Assembly: GCA_019239965.1 (NCBI GenBank)
Contig: JAFAZC010000116.1
Coordinates: 1-39,842 of the forward strand
Direction: 5' to 3'
Origin: Kutzneria sp.
GTDB lineage: Bacteria > Actinomycetota > Actinomycetes > Mycobacteriales > Pseudonocardiaceae
DNA: 39,842 nucleotides
Shown: one piece after another, positions 27,636 to 36,084 of the stretch
Numbering within the stretch: the stretch's first letter is position 1
Layout: every line of letters starts with the position of its first letter
Program-made: the position numbers and the translations under genes
The notes under the pieces: model-generated
Databases searched by the model: none
What the model was told of the DNA's origin: nothing
The model's input: only the letters and a program-made list of their open reading frames with translations

Positions 27636-28034
27636 ATGACACCTCGTTTCGCGGTTATCGAACTAGCCGTGGCCGACATGGCCGAGTCGCTGGCGTTCTA
27701 TCGCCGGCTCGGACTGCACATTCCCGCCGACGGCGACACACAGCCGCACACCGAAGCACTTCTGCCAGGCGGGCTGCGGATGGCCTGGGACACCGTTGAC
27801 ACGATCCGCTCCTTCGATCCCGGATGGGCGCCGGCGGCCGGCTCTTCCCGCGTCGGGCTCGCCTTCGACTGCGGCTCCCCGGCCAGGGTCGACGAGGTCT
27901 ACACCGAACTCGTCGAGGCCGGATATCAGGGCCACAAGCAACCCTGGGACGCATTCTGGGGCCAGCGCTACGCCGTCATCCACGACCCCGACGGCAACAG
28001 CGTGGACCTGTTCGCTACCCGAGGAGCTGAGTGA
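27636..28034 (+). CDS. VOC (glyoxalase/bleomycin-resistance fold) protein
   Basis: The 132-residue protein shows the two beta-alpha-beta3 modules of the VOC superfamily: VIELAVADMAESLAFYRRLGLHIP at the N-terminus and YAVIHDPDGNSVDLFAT at the C-terminus. The first metal position in this family is often His; here the strand reads VIELAV with Glu. Enzymatic class (lyase, dioxygenase or binding protein) cannot be assigned. It converges on the AraC-type regulator gene with a 20-bp overlap. No antibiotic-resistance role should be assumed. Confidence 0.85.
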   Translation: MTPRFAVIELAVADMAESLAFYRRLGLHIPADGDTQPHTEALLPGGLRMAWDTVDTIRSFDPGWAPAAGSSRVGLAFDCGSPARVDEVYTELVEAGYQGHKQPWDAFWGQRYAVIHDPDGNSVDLFATRGAE

Positions 28035-28701
28035 GCGCAACGCCGGCCAGCGCCCTCACCTCCCTCGACAGATGTGCCTGGTCCGCATAGCCGGTGGTGG
28101 CCGCCACCTCGGCCAGCCCGGTGCCGCTCCGGGCGGCGACCAGCGCACGCCGCATTCGGAACACCCTGGCCAGGGTCTTTGGGCCGTAGCCGAAGGCGGC
28201 GAGGCTGCGCCGGTACAACTGCCGGTCGCTGAGCCCGACCTCGTCGGCCACGGCGGCCACCGAACGGCCGGCCGACAAACCGGCCACAACGGCACTCACG
28301 AGACGGTCGGCCGGGGTGTCCCGGCCGCGAAGGCTGGCCGCCGCGATCTCCTCCAGCGCGGTTCCCGGATCGGCCGCCTCGGCGACCCGCTCGGCAAGGC
28401 GCCTGACCTGGTGGCCACGCCACAACGCCGACAGCGGTATCCGCTGGTCGGTGAGGCGGTTGGCCGGCACACCGAGTACGACTGGACCCGTCCCGGGTGC
28501 GAACCGCAAGCCCACGACCGTGCCGGCGGCACCGGCCACCAGGCGTGCGGTGGTGTCCGGGCCGGCCACGACGAGCCGGCCACCGATCCAGAGCAGATCC
28601 AGGCAGCCGTCGGGAAGCACCCGGTGGGCCGCGTCCGCCTCGATCACCTCATTGACCCAGACAAAGGACCCGGCGATCGCGGCTGCCCTCTCCCGGTACA
28701 T
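28015..28701 (-). CDS. AraC-family transcriptional regulator
   Basis: The 228-residue protein has an N-terminal ligand-type domain (VLPDGCLDLLWIGGRLVVAGPD, then GLRFAPGTGPVVLGVPANRL), as in regulators with a DUF6597-like sensor. The C-terminal double helix-turn-helix has VAAVADEVGLSDRQLYRRSLAAFGYGPKTLARV and LAEVAATTGYADQAHLSREVRALAG, the AraC DNA-binding signature. It is divergent from metallopeptidase copy B (140 bp) and convergent with the VOC gene. Either could be a target. The effector is unknown. Confidence 0.9.
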   Translation of the reverse strand: MYRERAAAIAGSFVWVNEVIEADAAHRVLPDGCLDLLWIGGRLVVAGPDTTARLVAGAAGTVVGLRFAPGTGPVVLGVPANRLTDQRIPLSALWRGHQVRRLAERVAEAADPGTALEEIAAASLRGRDTPADRLVSAVVAGLSAGRSVAAVADEVGLSDRQLYRRSLAAFGYGPKTLARVFRMRRALVAARSGTGLAEVAATTGYADQAHLSREVRALAGVALTQLLG

Positions 28702-28738
28702 GCCGACAGCATCGCATCGGTGCCCGACAGCTGCCGGA

Positions 28739-28752
28739 TTCGCATACGCGAA
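28739..28752. promoter_or_regulatory. Small inverted repeat in the araC-type/metallopeptidase divergent region
   Basis: TTCGC (28739-28743) and GCGAA (28748-28752) flank a 4-nt spacer, 37 bp from the AraC-type start. A TAGGGT box at 28767-28772 could be a -10 for the metallopeptidase. Operator function is inference. Confidence 0.3.
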
Positions 28753-28841
28753 GACTATGGGGCGGGTAGGGTGCCCAGCACGTCAGAGCCGCGTAACCAG
28801 CGCTGGGGCCTGGCGCATGCAATCAAGTGGGGTAGCACGGA

Positions 28842-30296
28842 ATGAACATCGAAAGTCCGCGTCACGCGGTGACGCCTCTCGTGATCGCAGTCGGGCTGCT
28901 CGCGGCCTGCTCGACCCCGGTGGCCGGCAAGGCGTCGCCGCTGGGCGCACTCGACCCCGGCTCGGTCGCCGGCCTCGCGGTGACCAACGGCCCGAGCGGC
29001 CCGCGCGCGGGAGCCCCCGACACCGGCCTGACCGCCGAGGGATCCGACGGCGGACAGATGGACCGACTCGCACTCAACACCATCTCCGATGTGGACGACT
29101 ACTGGGCGGAGCAACTGCCCAAGGTGTTCAACACACAGTTCCGCCCCGTCGACCGGCTGAACTCCTACGACTCGGACGGGCCGGCCCGGGAGCTGTGCGA
29201 GACGAGCACCGCGCGTCTGGTCAACGCGTTCTACTGCAACGTGGACAACAGCGTGTCGTGGGACCGCGGCGAGTTGCTTCCCCAGCTGACCCAGGCCTTC
29301 GGCCCGCTGTCGGTCACGATGGTGTTGGCCCACGAAATGGGCCACGCGATCCAGTACCAGCTCGGGCCGGCCAGTGGCGTCAGCAAGTCGACTCCAAGCA
29401 TCGTGCTGGAACAGCAGGCGGACTGCTATGCCGGCGGGTTCTTCCGTTACGTGGCCGAGGGCAAGGCCAAGCACTTCGAGATGTCCACCGGCGACGGCCT
29501 GAACAAGGTGCTGGCCACCACCTTCTCCGTGCGCGACCCGGCCGGCGGCTCGTTCAAGGACCAAACGGCCCATGGCAGCGCCTTCGACCGCGTCTACGCC
29601 TTCCAGGCCGGGTTCACCGACGGACCCAAGCGGTGCGCGCAGATCAACCAGTCCGAGATCACCAAGCGGGCTACCGAATCGACCTTCCTCACCGAGAAGG
29701 ACCGGAATCAGGGCGGCAACGAGCCAATCAACGAGAAGAACCTTGAGGTCATCGAGCAGGCACTCAAGGACGTGTTCGGCAAGAAACTCACCACAACTCC
29801 GACGTTCGGCGCCTCGGCACGGGCGTGCTCGGACGCGCAGACCACGTCACCGGCCTCCTACTGCCCGTCCACCAACATGATCTCCTTGGACGTGCCCAAG
29901 CTGACCGAGATCGGCACGCCACCCGTGCGGGGACAAGGCACCGGCATCGGCGACTTCGCCGCGTTCGGCGAGATCGTCTCGCGCTACGCGTTGGCCGTGC
30001 TGAAGTCGGCCAACCTGTCGCTGACCGGCACCAGCGCGGCGCTGCAAACAGCCTGCCTCGTCGGCGCCTGGGGAGCGGCCATGAAGCTCCCCTCCGGCAA
30101 GAAACAACCCGACTCGGGCAAGGCCGCTCTGACCGCCGGCGATCTGGACAAGGCAATCGCCGAGCTACTGCGCGACAACAGCCTCATCGCCGCCGACGTC
30201 GACGGCAAGCCGGCCGCCGCCGGGTTCGCCAGGGTCGAGGCCCTGCGAATCGGCTACCTGCAGGGCATGGACACCTGCACCCAGCAGTTCTCCTGA
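28842..30296 (+). CDS. Zinc metallopeptidase lipoprotein with degenerate second domain, copy B
   Basis: The 484-residue lipoprotein has lipobox LLAAC (Cys23). Its first domain holds NAFYCNVDNSVSWDRGELLP, LAHEMGHAIQYQLG (His164, Glu165, His168) and LEQQADCYAGGFFRY (Glu190, likely third zinc ligand), the YpfJ-like neutral zinc metallopeptidase pattern. Residues about 325-484 repeat the domain layout (ASYCPSTNMISLDVP, GDFAAFGEIVSRYALAV, TACLVGAWGAAM, GFARVEALRIGYLQGMDTC) but the HExxH site is replaced by FGEIVSR. It is paralogous to copy A at 26176. It probably acts at the cell surface; substrates are unknown. Confidence 0.87.
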   Translation: MNIESPRHAVTPLVIAVGLLAACSTPVAGKASPLGALDPGSVAGLAVTNGPSGPRAGAPDTGLTAEGSDGGQMDRLALNTISDVDDYWAEQLPKVFNTQFRPVDRLNSYDSDGPARELCETSTARLVNAFYCNVDNSVSWDRGELLPQLTQAFGPLSVTMVLAHEMGHAIQYQLGPASGVSKSTPSIVLEQQADCYAGGFFRYVAEGKAKHFEMSTGDGLNKVLATTFSVRDPAGGSFKDQTAHGSAFDRVYAFQAGFTDGPKRCAQINQSEITKRATESTFLTEKDRNQGGNEPINEKNLEVIEQALKDVFGKKLTTTPTFGASARACSDAQTTSPASYCPSTNMISLDVPKLTEIGTPPVRGQGTGIGDFAAFGEIVSRYALAVLKSANLSLTGTSAALQTACLVGAWGAAMKLPSGKKQPDSGKAALTAGDLDKAIAELLRDNSLIAADVDGKPAAAGFARVEALRIGYLQGMDTCTQQFS

Positions 30297-30327
30297 CCAC
30301 AACGGCGGGCGGGATCCGGCACGTGTC

Positions 30328-31293
30328 TCAGAACAGGGCGCTCGCCAGGTTCCGCCGCGCTGCCGCGACCCGTTCGTCGTCGGCGGGGAACAGCCCGAAC
30401 AGTTCGACGAGGTGTTCCCTGGCTTTGTTCCTGTCCTCGCCGGCGCTGCGGCGCACGGTCTCCACGAGGCGGTCGAACGCCTGCTCGACCCGCTGTTGGG
30501 CCAACTCGGCGTCAGCGGCCGCGAGCTGCGCGCCGACGTCGTCGGGGGCGGCGTCGGCCACGGCGATCGAGGCGGGATCAGCGGCTTCGGCACGGGCGGT
30601 GAAGCGGACCTGCGCCAAGGCCGCCTTCGCTTCCTCGTTGCCCGGTTCCGCGTCCAGGATCTGCTGGTAGGCGGCTTCGGCCGCGGCGAAGTCACCCCGC
30701 TCGAAGGCCTCCTCGGCAGCGACGAACCTGGGATCCTCCACCGGCTCCGCCTCGGGCTCGGCACCGCCGGCACGCTCGGCCGCCGCGATACCGGGCAGCT
30801 GGTCACGAAGGGCGTCGATCAGGCTGTCGATCCACTTCCTGATCTCCGGCTCGGGAAGCGCACCGGCGAAGGCATCCACCGGCTGGCCGCCGGCGATGGC
30901 CACCACGGTCGGGATGGACTGCACGCCGAAGACCTGGGCGATGCGCGGATTGGCGTCCACGTCGATCTTGGCGAGGATCCAGGTGCCGCCGGCGGCGCTG
31001 GCCAGCCGTTCGAGCACCGGCGACAGCTGCTTGCACGGGCCGCACCAGGTCGCCCACAGGTCGACGATCACCGGGACCTCAAGCGACCGTTCGAGCACCT
31101 CCTCCTGGAAGGTGCCCTCGGTGACGTCGATGATCCACGGGCTGCCGCCGGCGTTCCCGCCGTGCTGACCACTTGGCTGGCTGGTGGACGGCCGGCTGGC
31201 AGCCTCGCTGCGGGCCTTGAGGGCCGACAGGTCGACAGCACCGGCGAGCGCCGCGGACAGTGCCGCACTCTGGCGAGGATTGGACCTTGTCAC
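30328..31293 (-). CDS. Thioredoxin-TPR protein (CnoX/YbbN-like)
   Basis: GTG at 31293 gives 321 residues; the longer frame to 31467 lies over the next gene. After an N-terminal Ala/Ser-rich segment, a thioredoxin domain (about residues 50-160) has [16 protein letters not shown] (Cys84, Cys87) and [17 protein letters not shown]. The C-terminus is helical with TPR-like motifs ([21 protein letters not shown] and [28 protein letters not shown]). This matches the CnoX/YbbN co-chaperone architecture and M. tuberculosis Rv1324. Unlike E. coli CnoX, the motif is a full CGPC, so redox activity is possible. Confidence 0.9.
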   Translation of the reverse strand: MTRSNPRQSAALSAALAGAVDLSALKARSEAASRPSTSQPSGQHGGNAGGSPWIIDVTEGTFQEEVLERSLEVPVIVDLWATWCGPCKQLSPVLERLASAAGGTWILAKIDVDANPRIAQVFGVQSIPTVVAIAGGQPVDAFAGALPEPEIRKWIDSLIDALRDQLPGIAAAERAGGAEPEAEPVEDPRFVAAEEAFERGDFAAAEAAYQQILDAEPGNEEAKAALAQVRFTARAEAADPASIAVADAAPDDVGAQLAAADAELAQQRVEQAFDRLVETVRRSAGEDRNKAREHLVELFGLFPADDERVAAARRNLASALF

Positions 31294-31339
31294 GCTTCCA
31301 TCCTGACACGAAGTCGAACACCGTAACCAAGGAGGCCAC

Positions 31340-31639
31340 CTACTCGGCGAGGTAACGCTCGACCCGTTCCACCTTGGCGTGCAGCTGGTCGTCGTGCCCC
31401 GGTCGGATGTCGGCCTTGAGCACCAGCGACACCCTCGGCGCCCTGGCCTGGACGGCCTCGACGGCACGTCTGACGACGTCCATCACCTCATCCCAGCTCT
31501 CGCCCTCGATGGTGGTGAACATGCTGGTGGTTTCGTTGGGCAGCCCGGAATCCCGCACCACGCGGACCGCTTCGGCCACCGCCTCGGCCACACTGTCGGA
31601 TTCCCCGCCGAGCGGGGACACGCTGAACGCGACCAGCAC
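31340..31639 (-). CDS. Thiamine-binding-type protein (MTH1187/YkoF family)
   Basis: The 99-residue protein reads [14 protein letters not shown] at the start, [24 protein letters not shown] in the middle and [13 protein letters not shown] near the end. This is the compact ferredoxin-like fold of the MTH1187/YkoF (former DUF77) family, whose characterised members bind thiamine or its pyrimidine part. GTG at 31639 has GGGAGG 4 nt upstream. It lies 46 bp beyond the thioredoxin-TPR start on the same strand and is divergent from the MarR gene. The ligand is inferred from the family. Confidence 0.85.
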   Translation of the reverse strand: MLVAFSVSPLGGESDSVAEAVAEAVRVVRDSGLPNETTSMFTTIEGESWDEVMDVVRRAVEAVQARAPRVSLVLKADIRPGHDDQLHAKVERVERYLAE

Positions 31640-31649
31640 GGTGCCTCCC

Positions 31650-31677
31650 AGTCATCATGACCGACCAAGTCATCATG
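31650..31677. promoter_or_regulatory. Direct repeat AGTCATCATG x2 in the divergent promoter region
   Basis: AGTCATCATG occurs at 31650-31659 and 31668-31677, an 18-bp period, inside the 76-bp region between the thiamine-binding-type gene and the MarR gene. It overlaps the expected promoter of the leftward gene. A candidate TANNNT box TAACGT for marR lies at 31702-31707. The repeats could be a MarR site; this is inference. Confidence 0.45.
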
Positions 31678-31715
31678 GCCTCACAACGCCGAGCCTAGTG
31701 CTAACGTCGCAAGCC

Positions 31716-32219
31716 ATGCCGAACTCGCCGCTGCCGTTCGATCCCATCGAGCGCGCGGCCGCGCTGTGGGAGGAACGGGTCGGCCCCTCGGGCGCGATGG
31801 CCGCCGTGACCAGCGTCATGCGGGTACAGCAGATCCTGCAGTCCGCGGTGGACGGCGCGCTGCGGCCGCACGGGCTGACCTTCGCCAGGTACGAAGCGCT
31901 GGTGCTGCTCGGCTTCTCCCGGCGGGGCAGTCTGCCGATGCGGGTCATGGGAGAACGGCTGCAGCTGCACCCCACAAGCGTGACCAACATCGTGGACCGA
32001 CTGGAGGCCGACGGCCTCGTCAAACGGATCCCGCATCCGTCGGACCGCCGAACCACCCTCGTGGAGATCACCGAGGTGGGCGGGCACGTGCGCGAGGCGG
32101 CCACCGTGGCGGTGTCCGCGATGAACCTCGGCCTCAAGGGTCTGACGGAACGGCAGACCCAGCAACTCTCGGAGCTGCTCACCAAGATTCGGCGAGCGGC
32201 CGGTGACTTCGCCGACTGA
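31716..32219 (+). CDS. MarR-family transcriptional regulator
   Basis: ATG at 31716 gives 167 residues. The winged helix has LTFARYEALVLLGFSRRGSLPMRVMGERLQLHPTSVTNIVDRLEADGLVKR followed by the wing PHPSDRRTTLVEITEVG, the MarR hallmark with the conserved DxRxxxV-type wing. Helices at both ends would form the dimer interface. No Shine-Dalgarno is visible, but TAACGT 8 nt upstream suggests a nearly leaderless start. It is divergent from the thiamine-binding-type gene and 16 bp before the convergent DUF3817 gene. Ligand and targets are unknown. Confidence 0.92.
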   Translation: MPNSPLPFDPIERAAALWEERVGPSGAMAAVTSVMRVQQILQSAVDGALRPHGLTFARYEALVLLGFSRRGSLPMRVMGERLQLHPTSVTNIVDRLEADGLVKRIPHPSDRRTTLVEITEVGGHVREAATVAVSAMNLGLKGLTERQTQQLSELLTKIRRAAGDFAD

Positions 32220-32235
32220 ACGGCTCGTGTCGGCC

Positions 32236-32586
32236 TCAACTGGCCGGCGCGACCGCCATGTCCAGACGCCGGGTCCGTCGCGCCCAGCGCTCGAACACCA
32301 GTGAGCCGAACGGCGGAACGCCGGCGAGCACCGCGAGCACCGTGGTGCGCCGGTCCCAGGCGAGCGGCTTGCGGACCGCGAACACCACGGCCAGGTAGCC
32401 AAGGAAGACCACGCCGTGGACCGTCCCGAACACATGCACCCCGAGCTGGTTCCCAGAGCCAAGGTACTTGACGTACATGCCGCTCAGCAGTCCCGCCCAG
32501 GAGATCGCCTCGACGACCGCCACGGTGACGAACCGGCTGGCTGGATTCGCGAACATATGACCAGTGTGGTCGGTGATCTGGATCAC
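32236..32586 (-). CDS. DUF3817 integral membrane protein
   Basis: The 116-residue protein has three hydrophobic helices and the DUF3817 markers VAVVEAISWAGLLSGMYVKYL, VHVFGTVHGVVFLGYLAVVF, and FGSLVFERWA. Family members are small actinobacterial membrane proteins with no proven function. The His in GTVHG and the Glu in VVEAIS are conserved features of the family. GTG at 32586 is used; ATG at 32556 is an alternative. It converges on the MarR gene with 16 bp between stops. Confidence 0.88.
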   Translation of the reverse strand: MIQITDHTGHMFANPASRFVTVAVVEAISWAGLLSGMYVKYLGSGNQLGVHVFGTVHGVVFLGYLAVVFAVRKPLAWDRRTTVLAVLAGVPPFGSLVFERWARRTRRLDMAVAPAS

Positions 32587-32632
32587 CGACCACCCGGTGC
32601 CGTATGTCCCAGGGCGCCTGAGGACCGCCGCT

Positions 32633-35600
32633 TCAGCCCAGTGCGATGCTGAACACGTGGAACGTGCCGCCCTTCACATCGCTGGGCAGAGTGATGCCGC
32701 TGACCTGCTTGCCCGCGGCGAGGGTGATCGGCTCGGTGGCGAACAGGTACATCGTGAGCTGCTGTGAGGTGCCGCTGTCGGAGTTCCGGTAAGGCATCGT
32801 CGCCACGGTCCGGTTGTTGTACGCCACCGGTGCCCCACCGCCGCCGAGCGCCCAGTCGGACAGGCCGACGACTGCCGTCTGCGTGGTTCCGTCCGTGTAG
32901 GTGATCGTCAGCGTGCCGGAGCTGTTGCCGTCGCCGGCGGCACCCAGCAGGGACAGCCGGGTGGCGCCCGCGGGCATGGTCAGGTTGACGGTCTGCCCGA
33001 AGGCGTCGACGTTGTCGAATTCGCCGACAGGTGAGTTGGGCCAGGTGAAGGTGAGCCCGTCGGAACTGCCCACCGTGCCGCCCGGTTTCACCCCGGCGGC
33101 CGCCAGCGCGTTGCTGGAATAGCTCCAGCCGCCACCATCGAAGTTGCCGACAGGCTGGTTGTCGTCAGGCGAGATGCCGACGTTGTTCAGCGCCGCTCGC
33201 ATGCTTCCCGGCTGCGCGATGAGGACGTCCAGTGTGGAGCCCCGGACAGCGGCACCGTCCGGACCCGTGAAGGCGATCGGGATGTGGTAGTTCGCCTCGG
33301 CGGTGCCCGGCGCCACCGACACCGTCACCTTGGTGTCAGCCTTGGCACCGGACCCGGCCGCGATGTCGCCGGATGACGGGGTGAGCGTGAAGCCGGCGGG
33401 CGGGCTGGCCACCCAATGCACCTTCGTTCCCCTGCCGGACAGGTCCTGCACACCGACACTCGCCGTTCCCGTGCCAGCGGCCGGCACCACAAGTCGCGCC
33501 GGATCGACATAGGTGCGCTGGCCGGCCGCTCCGTCGGTGAACGAGGGAGGCACGTCGCCGGGGGCGGCACCCCACGCGGTGTTCGGCGTGGACTGTGTTG
33601 TGAAGTCGAGCGTCCCGCCCGTGTTGGCGAACGACTCTGGAAGCCACGGCTTGGTCCAGTCCTGGCCGTTGACCTTCAGCGAGCCGATGTAGGCCGTCGA
33701 GGTGGAAACGCCGGGCGCATTGATCGTGATGCGCTGGCCGCCGGGCCGGGTGATGACGGCACTGGGAAATTCCGGAGTGTTCAGGGTGAGCTCGGCACGG
33801 CCGGGAACCTCCGGGTACATGCCGAGTGCGGCCCATACGTACCAGGACGACATCTCACCGAGGTCGTCGTTGCCGACGAGTCCGTCGGGGCCGGCCTTCC
33901 AGATCTCCTGGCGGACCCGGTTGATTAGTGCCTGGGTCTTGTACGGGGCGCCGGTGTAGTCGTAGATCCAGGGAGTTTCCAGGGTTGGTTCGTTACCGAG
34001 GAAGGCGTGTGCGTCGTGCGGGCCGGCGTTGAGCTTGGTGAAGAACTCGTCGAGCTGGTCGTTGACCGCCTGGTCGCCGCCGAGTGCGGTGATCAGGCCC
34101 TGGTAGTTGTACGGCACCATCCACCGGTACTGCGCGGCGTTGCCCTCGGTGTAGCCGTCGGGTGACTCCGCCTTGAACGGACTGGAGAACGAACCGTCCA
34201 CAGTGCGTGGCTGCAGGTAGCCGGTTGCCGGGTTGTAGAGGTTCTGCCAGTTCTGTGCCCGTTTGATGAAGGTGTCGTAGGTGGCCGAATCTCCCAGTCT
34301 GCGTGCCAGCTGTGCGATGGCGAAGTCGGCGCTGGTGTATTCCAGCGTGTCCGAGGCGACACCGGGGACGTAGCCCAGCTTCATGTAGTCGGTGAGCCCC
34401 GGTCGTTCCACGTAGCCCTTCGTCGGTTGAGTTGCTCCCCGGACCATGAGCAGCAATGCCCGGTATGCGTCGAAGTCCTTGGCTCCGAACGCGTACACGC
34501 TCGACACGATGGCGTGGTAGGGATCGCCGTTCATTACGCCGGTGTAGTCGTTGGCCACCGTCCACCGGTCCCACGACCCTCCCTGCTCGGCGAACCGCAT
34601 CATGGAGTAGACGATGTCCGACGTCTCCTTCGGCGCGAGCAGGGCGAGCAGCTGCACCTCCGAACGGTAGACGTCCCACCCCGAGAAGTTGGTATAGATC
34701 ACGTGCCCACCGGTTACCGTGTGCACCTGTCCGTCGAAGCCGGCGTAGCGTCCGTCGACGTCGGAGAACACGTTGGGCTGCAACAGGCTGTGGTAGAGCG
34801 CGGTGTAGAAGATGGTCCGCTGGTCGTTGGTGCCGCCGCCGACCTGGATCTGGTTGAGCCGGTCGTTCCACGACTCGCGTGCCGCGGCGGCGACCTGGTC
34901 GAACGGCCTGTCACTGTTCTCGGCCTTCAGGTTGGCCAGCGCGCCTTCCGCCGAGGTGAACGAGATGCCGACCCTGGCGTTGACGGTTGCGGACTTCAGT
35001 GTGTCGAAGGTGACGTAGGCACCGCTTCCCGGCCCGGACACGGTGGTGTCCAACGGCTCGACCGAACGGGACAGACCGGCGCGCGGAGTCGAACCGTCCC
35101 GCGCGACGTTCGGTGCCTTGGCCCGCGATTCGCCGCGGTCGCTGGTCTTGCCCGGTGTCACCGCACCGTTGTGCCACGTTCCGACGGTGGCGAAGTCCTG
35201 GTCGAACTGGGCGGTGAAGTAGACCCGGTAGCGGTCGTTGGTGCCGCAGAAGTGGCCGCTGTTGGCGTAGCCGCTGATGGTGTTCTTGCCGATGGTCACC
35301 TCGGCGTCGTCGGTGCCCATGATCGAGCCGGAGGTGTTGACCAGCAGCGTGGCCGTGCCCCCGGCGGGGTAGCTGAACCGTCCCGCTCCGGTGCGCTGCG
35401 TCGCGGTCAGCTCGACTTTGGCGCCGTTGTCGAGGTTCACACTGTAGGCACCGGCCGTGACCTTCTCGTTGGCGTGCGAGAAGGTGGAGATGTACTTGGC
35501 CGGACTGGTCGCCGGCGAGTCGGTGACGTCACCGACGAACGGCATGAACGGGATGTCCTGGTAGGTGTCGCAGCCGGCGCCGGAGAGGTGGGTCAGGCTG

Positions 35601-35938
35601 AACCCTTTGATCCGGTTGTCCTGGTAGTAGTAGCCACCGTGCTGCAGGGTCACCGTGTCCGGGCTCCACTGCACCATGCCGAACGGCACGTCGGCGCCGG
35701 GGAAGGTGTTGGCCGCGCCGCCGCCGGTTCCCATGTCGGCGTCGCCGGGCTGGGTTCCGATGTAGGGATTGACCCATGTGGCAAGGTCCTCTGTTCCGGA
35801 CGGCGCCGCTGAGGCCGGCGCCGTCCACGACGGCACCGCGAGCCCCAGCGCAGCGACGAGTACCACACCGGCCCGCCGTGCGTGTCCGCGCGACCGGCGC
35901 CGGTCGGACGTGCTGCGCCACCTGGATGTCTCGTTCAT
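32633..35938 (-). CDS. Secreted GH92 alpha-mannosidase with C-terminal beta-domains
   Basis: ATG at 35938, with GGGAGG 10 nt upstream, gives 1101 residues; the frame is open to 36070. A long signal peptide (VVLVAALGLAVPSWTAPASA) precedes the GH92 core, starting WVNPYIGTQPGDADMGTGGG. Family markers are HLSGAGCDTYQDIPFMP, GYTEGNAAQYRWMVP with the expected acid Glu598, LGNEPTLETPW, and VGNDDLGEMSSWYV with Asp691/692 as the expected base pair. After about residue 790 come a NEW3-type beta-sandwich and a C-terminal module (WSYSSNALAAAGVKPG, YNNRTVATMPYRNSD) often attached to actinobacterial glycosidases. It would release mannose from alpha-mannosides outside the cell. Confidence 0.92.
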   Translation of the reverse strand: MNETSRWRSTSDRRRSRGHARRAGVVLVAALGLAVPSWTAPASAAPSGTEDLATWVNPYIGTQPGDADMGTGGGAANTFPGADVPFGMVQWSPDTVTLQHGGYYYQDNRIKGFSLTHLSGAGCDTYQDIPFMPFVGDVTDSPATSPAKYISTFSHANEKVTAGAYSVNLDNGAKVELTATQRTGAGRFSYPAGGTATLLVNTSGSIMGTDDAEVTIGKNTISGYANSGHFCGTNDRYRVYFTAQFDQDFATVGTWHNGAVTPGKTSDRGESRAKAPNVARDGSTPRAGLSRSVEPLDTTVSGPGSGAYVTFDTLKSATVNARVGISFTSAEGALANLKAENSDRPFDQVAAAARESWNDRLNQIQVGGGTNDQRTIFYTALYHSLLQPNVFSDVDGRYAGFDGQVHTVTGGHVIYTNFSGWDVYRSEVQLLALLAPKETSDIVYSMMRFAEQGGSWDRWTVANDYTGVMNGDPYHAIVSSVYAFGAKDFDAYRALLLMVRGATQPTKGYVERPGLTDYMKLGYVPGVASDTLEYTSADFAIAQLARRLGDSATYDTFIKRAQNWQNLYNPATGYLQPRTVDGSFSSPFKAESPDGYTEGNAAQYRWMVPYNYQGLITALGGDQAVNDQLDEFFTKLNAGPHDAHAFLGNEPTLETPWIYDYTGAPYKTQALINRVRQEIWKAGPDGLVGNDDLGEMSSWYVWAALGMYPEVPGRAELTLNTPEFPSAVITRPGGQRITINAPGVSTSTAYIGSLKVNGQDWTKPWLPESFANTGGTLDFTTQSTPNTAWGAAPGDVPPSFTDGAAGQRTYVDPARLVVPAAGTGTASVGVQDLSGRGTKVHWVASPPAGFTLTPSSGDIAAGSGAKADTKVTVSVAPGTAEANYHIPIAFTGPDGAAVRGSTLDVLIAQPGSMRAALNNVGISPDDNQPVGNFDGGGWSYSSNALAAAGVKPGGTVGSSDGLTFTWPNSPVGEFDNVDAFGQTVNLTMPAGATRLSLLGAAGDGNSSGTLTITYTDGTTQTAVVGLSDWALGGGGAPVAYNNRTVATMPYRNSDSGTSQQLTMYLFATEPITLAAGKQVSGITLPSDVKGGTFHVFSIALG

Positions 35939-35994
35939 GGTCCGGTCGCCTCCCAAGGCCTGCGTCGACCAACGGACGGGCTGTGACTGAGCCT

Positions 35995-36006
35995 GACAAC
36001 CTTGTC
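35995..36006. promoter_or_regulatory. Operator-like palindrome GACAA-CC-TTGTC upstream of the mannosidase
   Basis: GACAACCTTGTC is a 5+2+5 palindrome 57 bp before the GH92 start. It matches the palindrome over the lacI start (36227-36238) except for one centre base. It is a candidate LacI operator. GTCCA-C-TGGAC (36004-36014) overlaps it. Confidence 0.65.
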
Positions 36007-36084
36007 CACTGGACGGGTCTGCCCACCCAATCATGGGAACGACGCTGCGGCCGCATCCCACGCGCGTCAAGGCACGATTTCCAC

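Noticed and set aside
27636..28034. VOC protein as an antibiotic-resistance determinant
   Set aside because: The fold is shared by many unrelated enzymes, and nothing in the sequence or context indicates resistance.
34427..35812. Plus-strand open frame of 461 codons over the GH92 gene
   Set aside because: It is a mirror frame of the mannosidase, rich in Val/Gly/Arg, with no motif.
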